This document shows, one piece after another, positions 12,472-14,097 of a stretch of DNA of 14,097 nt. The position numbers were made by a program, and so were the translations under genes. Location: assembly GCA_034411955.1 (NCBI GenBank), contig DAOUMF010000117.1, positions 1 through 14,097 of the forward strand. The letters run 5' to 3'. The notes under the pieces were generated by a model. That model made no database searches, had not been told where the DNA came from, and was given only the letters and a program-made list of their open reading frames with translations. Source of the DNA: DAOUMF01 sp034411955. Its GTDB lineage: Bacteria > Chloroflexota > Dehalococcoidia > SM23-28-2 > RBG-16-64-32. Every line of letters begins with the position of its first letter. The stretch's first letter is position 1.

Positions 12472-12490
12472 TGCGGCCAGCTAGCCGGTA

Positions 12491-13672
12491 CTAGTTGACC
12501 GACTCGACGACCATGGCGATGCCCTGGCCGCCGCCGATGCAGAGGGTGGCCAGGCCGCGCTTGGCCTGCCGCCGTCGCATCTCGTACAGGAGGGTCACCA
12601 GGATCCGGGCGCCGCTGGCGCCGATGGGATGGCCCAGGGCGATGGCGCCGCCGTTGACGTTGACCCGCTCCCCGTCCCAGCCCAGCTCGCGGCCCACCGC
12701 CAGCGACTGGGCGGCGAACGCCTCGTTGGCCTCGATGAGATCGATCTCGTCCAGGGACAGGCCGGCCTTGGCCAGGACGCTGCGGGTGGCCGGTACGGGG
12801 CCCAGGCCCATGACCCGGGGCGGAACCCCGGCGGAGGCGTAGGCGCGGATTGAGGCCAGAGGCTGGACGCCCAGCTCCTCGGCCTTCTTGCCGGACGTGA
12901 CAACGACGGCGGCGCCACCGTCGTTGATGCCGGAGGCGTTGCCGGCGGTGACGGTGCCGTCGGGGGCGAAGGCGGGCCGCAGCGCCGCCAGCTTCTCCTC
13001 GGTGGTATCCGGGCGCGGGTGCTCGTCCCGGTCGACCACTACCGTCTCCTTGCGCTGGGGGACCTCCACCGGCACGACCTCCTCAGCGAAGGCGCCGCTC
13101 TCCCAGGCGCGGGCCGCCCGGCGCTGGCTCTCGGCGGCGAAGGCATCCTGGTCAGCGCGGGAGATCTCCCGCTCCAGGGCGACGTTCTCGGCGGTGTTCC
13201 CCATGTGACAGTCGGCGAGGGCGCACCAGAGGCCATCCTTGATCATGTGGTCGATGATCTCGCCGTGGCCCATGCGGTAGCCGTAGCGGGCCTTGGGCAG
13301 GAGGTAGGGAGCAGGCGACATCCCCTCCATGCCGCCGGCGACTACGATTTCGGCGTCGCCCAGCATGATGGCGCCGGCAGCCAGGGCCACGGTCTTGAGG
13401 CCTGAGCCGCACACCTTGTTGACGGCGGTGGCCGGAGTGCTGTCCGGAATGCCGGCGGCCAGGGCGGCCTGGCGGGCCGGGTTCATCCCCAGCCCGGCGG
13501 ACAGGACGTTGCCCATGAGCACCTCGTCCACCTGCTCCGGCCGCACGCCCGCTCGCTTGAGCGCCTCGGGGATGGCGATGGCGCCGTGGGGGGTGGCCGG
13601 TACGTCTGCGAATGAGCCGCCGAAGGTGCCGACGGGGGTGCGGACGGCGCCGACGATGACGACTTCGTTCAT
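12491..13672 (-). CDS. Acetyl-CoA C-acyltransferase (thiolase)
   Basis: The protein has 393 residues, the standard thiolase length. AGGAGGAG just before the ATG at 13672 fixes the start, although the frame is open farther upstream. C88 in NKVCGSGLKTV is the acylated nucleophile, H348 in GHPIGASG and C378 in CIGGGQG are the other catalytic residues; their positions match the classic biosynthetic thiolase almost exactly. NEAFAAQ is also present. The protein should form or cleave acetoacetyl-CoA or longer 3-ketoacyl-CoA in the cytoplasm, either ending beta-oxidation or starting acyl condensation. Sequence alone does not separate these, though the neighbouring CoA-transferases favour catabolism. 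Confidence 0.96.
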   Translation of the reverse strand: MNEVVIVGAVRTPVGTFGGSFADVPATPHGAIAIPEALKRAGVRPEQVDEVLMGNVLSAGLGMNPARQAALAAGIPDSTPATAVNKVCGSGLKTVALAAGAIMLGDAEIVVAGGMEGMSPAPYLLPKARYGYRMGHGEIIDHMIKDGLWCALADCHMGNTAENVALEREISRADQDAFAAESQRRAARAWESGAFAEEVVPVEVPQRKETVVVDRDEHPRPDTTEEKLAALRPAFAPDGTVTAGNASGINDGGAAVVVTSGKKAEELGVQPLASIRAYASAGVPPRVMGLGPVPATRSVLAKAGLSLDEIDLIEANEAFAAQSLAVGRELGWDGERVNVNGGAIALGHPIGASGARILVTLLYEMRRRQAKRGLATLCIGGGQGIAMVVESVN

Positions 13673-13680
13673 GGTCTCCT

Positions 13681-13724
13681 CCTGTCCAGTTGGGGGGCGC
13701 CTAGAATCGTATCTGGTGGACAGG
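13681..13724. promoter_or_regulatory. 8-bp inverted repeat flanking the thiolase -10 box
   Basis: CCTGTCCA (13681-13688) and TGGACAGG (13717-13724) are perfect inverted copies. One lies in the -35/-10 spacer and the other just before the ribosome site of the thiolase gene. The 28-bp separation is wide for one dimer but could fit two operator half-sites or looping. Confidence 0.35.
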
Positions 13725-13735
13725 TAGGGGGTCAA
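13706..13735 (-). promoter_or_regulatory. Sigma70-like promoter of the thiolase gene
   Basis: On the minus strand TTGACC (13735-13730) and TACGAT (13711-13706) are spaced by 18 bp, giving a leader of about 27 nt. Confidence 0.6.
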
Positions 13736-13772
13736 GAAACGTGTGTGACTGAAACCGTCTAGCCTCATAAGC

Positions 13773-13802
13773 TTGGCAGCGCCGTCCAGCGGGTGCTATG
13801 CT
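13773..13802 (+). promoter_or_regulatory. Sigma70-like promoter of the EthD-domain gene
   Basis: TTGGCA (13773-13778) and TATGCT (13797-13802) are spaced by 18 bp. The predicted leader is about 38 nt. Confidence 0.55.
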
Positions 13803-13846
13803 CCGTCCACCGACGGGACGAGTTTGCACCCAGCAGGAGGCCGCGC

Positions 13847-14097
13847 ATGCAGAAGTTGGTGTATGTCCTTCAGCTACGCGAGGACATGAGCCGGGAGGAG
13901 GCGCTGCGCTACTGGCAGGAGGTGCACGGGCCCATAGCCGCCAAGGTGCCGGGGCTGAGGAAGTACGTCCAGGACCCCGCGACCGCCGCCCCGGAAGGCG
14001 ACCTGCAGTTCGGCGGCATCGCGGAGCTCTGGTTCGACAGCGAGGAAGCGTTCCGATCCGCCATGGCCTCCCCCGAGTGGCGGGCCACGATAGATGA
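13847..14097 (+). CDS. EthD-domain protein (dimeric alpha/beta barrel), cut by the window edge
   Basis: 83 complete codons are visible; family members are usually about 100 residues, so most of the protein is present. AGGAGG lies before the ATG at 13847. This frame, and not the overlapping open frame from 13798, gives a recognisable protein: KLVYVLQLREDMSREEALRYWQEVHGP, then VPGLRKYVQDPA and a GGIAELWFDSEEAF strand-helix ending in SPEWRATID. These are the marks of EthD/EthR-associated ferredoxin-like proteins, with the conserved W and H of the YWxxxHGP helix (W23, H27). Such proteins accompany degradation of organic compounds, and some are decarboxylases or cyclases; the exact role is unknown. 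No in-window partner follows. Confidence 0.88.
   Translation, partial: MQKLVYVLQLREDMSREEALRYWQEVHGPIAAKVPGLRKYVQDPATAAPEGDLQFGGIAELWFDSEEAFRSAMASPEWRATID

Noticed and set aside
12472..12490. A terminator between the convergent SDR and thiolase genes
   Set aside because: The 19-bp gap holds only a 3-bp GGC/GCC pairing and no T tract.
13798..14097. A plus-strand open frame starting just after the EthD promoter
   Set aside because: It starts inside the predicted leader in another frame; the frame from 13847 gives a clear EthD protein with a ribosome site.

Overview
The window is GC-rich, densely packed chromosomal DNA from a bacterium. The gene families point to a Chloroflexota (Dehalococcoidia/SAR202-like) or similar heterotroph: two CaiB/BaiF class III CoA-transferases, a mandelate racemase-like enolase-superfamily enzyme, an F420-type luciferase-like oxidoreductase, an extended SDR, a thiolase and an EthD-family protein. 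This lineage call is inference from family content, not from a marker gene. No rRNA, tRNA, CRISPR array, transposase or integrase is visible, and no gene-free stretch reaches 300 bases.

Layout. 1-1050 (-) is the partial gene of an uncharacterised TIM-barrel, glycosidase-like protein. It is divergent from a nitroreductase (1131-1664, +) and a histidine phosphatase (1707-2417, +). On the minus strand, an enolase-superfamily gene (4788-3655) is followed 32 bp later by a pentapeptide-repeat/TIR protein (3622-2432). Divergent from the enolase gene is a CaiB CoA-transferase (4932-6119, +). A minus-strand block follows: a zinc-ribbon protein (9557-9255), an IscA/HesB-fold protein without cluster cysteines (9213-8881), a second CaiB CoA-transferase (8844-7579), and a separately promoted 433-residue protein ending in an HU/IHF-like DNA-binding domain (7482-6181). 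Further right are an F420-type oxidoreductase (11340-10333, -) and a TlpA-like redoxin (10268-9777, -), then an extended SDR (11476-12471, +), a thiolase (13672-12491, -) and a truncated EthD-domain gene (13847 to the edge, +).

Function. Most genes fit catabolism of organic or carboxylic acids: CoA transfer, thiolysis, enolase-type dehydration or racemisation, and flavin or F420 oxidation. Two genes stand apart and are visibly less GC-rich (sampled 60-base lines at about 53% GC against about 73% in a neighbour): the TIR protein, a possible NADase or defence effector, and the HU-fusion protein, whose first 350 residues I cannot assign.

The most unusual non-coding structures are two. First, a roughly 150-nt leader of the zinc-ribbon gene has a 24-bp imperfect hairpin near the predicted 5' end and a second helix that pairs over the ribosome-binding site and GTG start. 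Second, a compact three-hairpin, three-way-junction palindrome lies between the divergent F420-oxidoreductase and SDR genes. Most promoters I could read share a sigma70-like layout with an 18-bp spacer, and three plus-strand genes share the -10 octamer TAGCCTAT.
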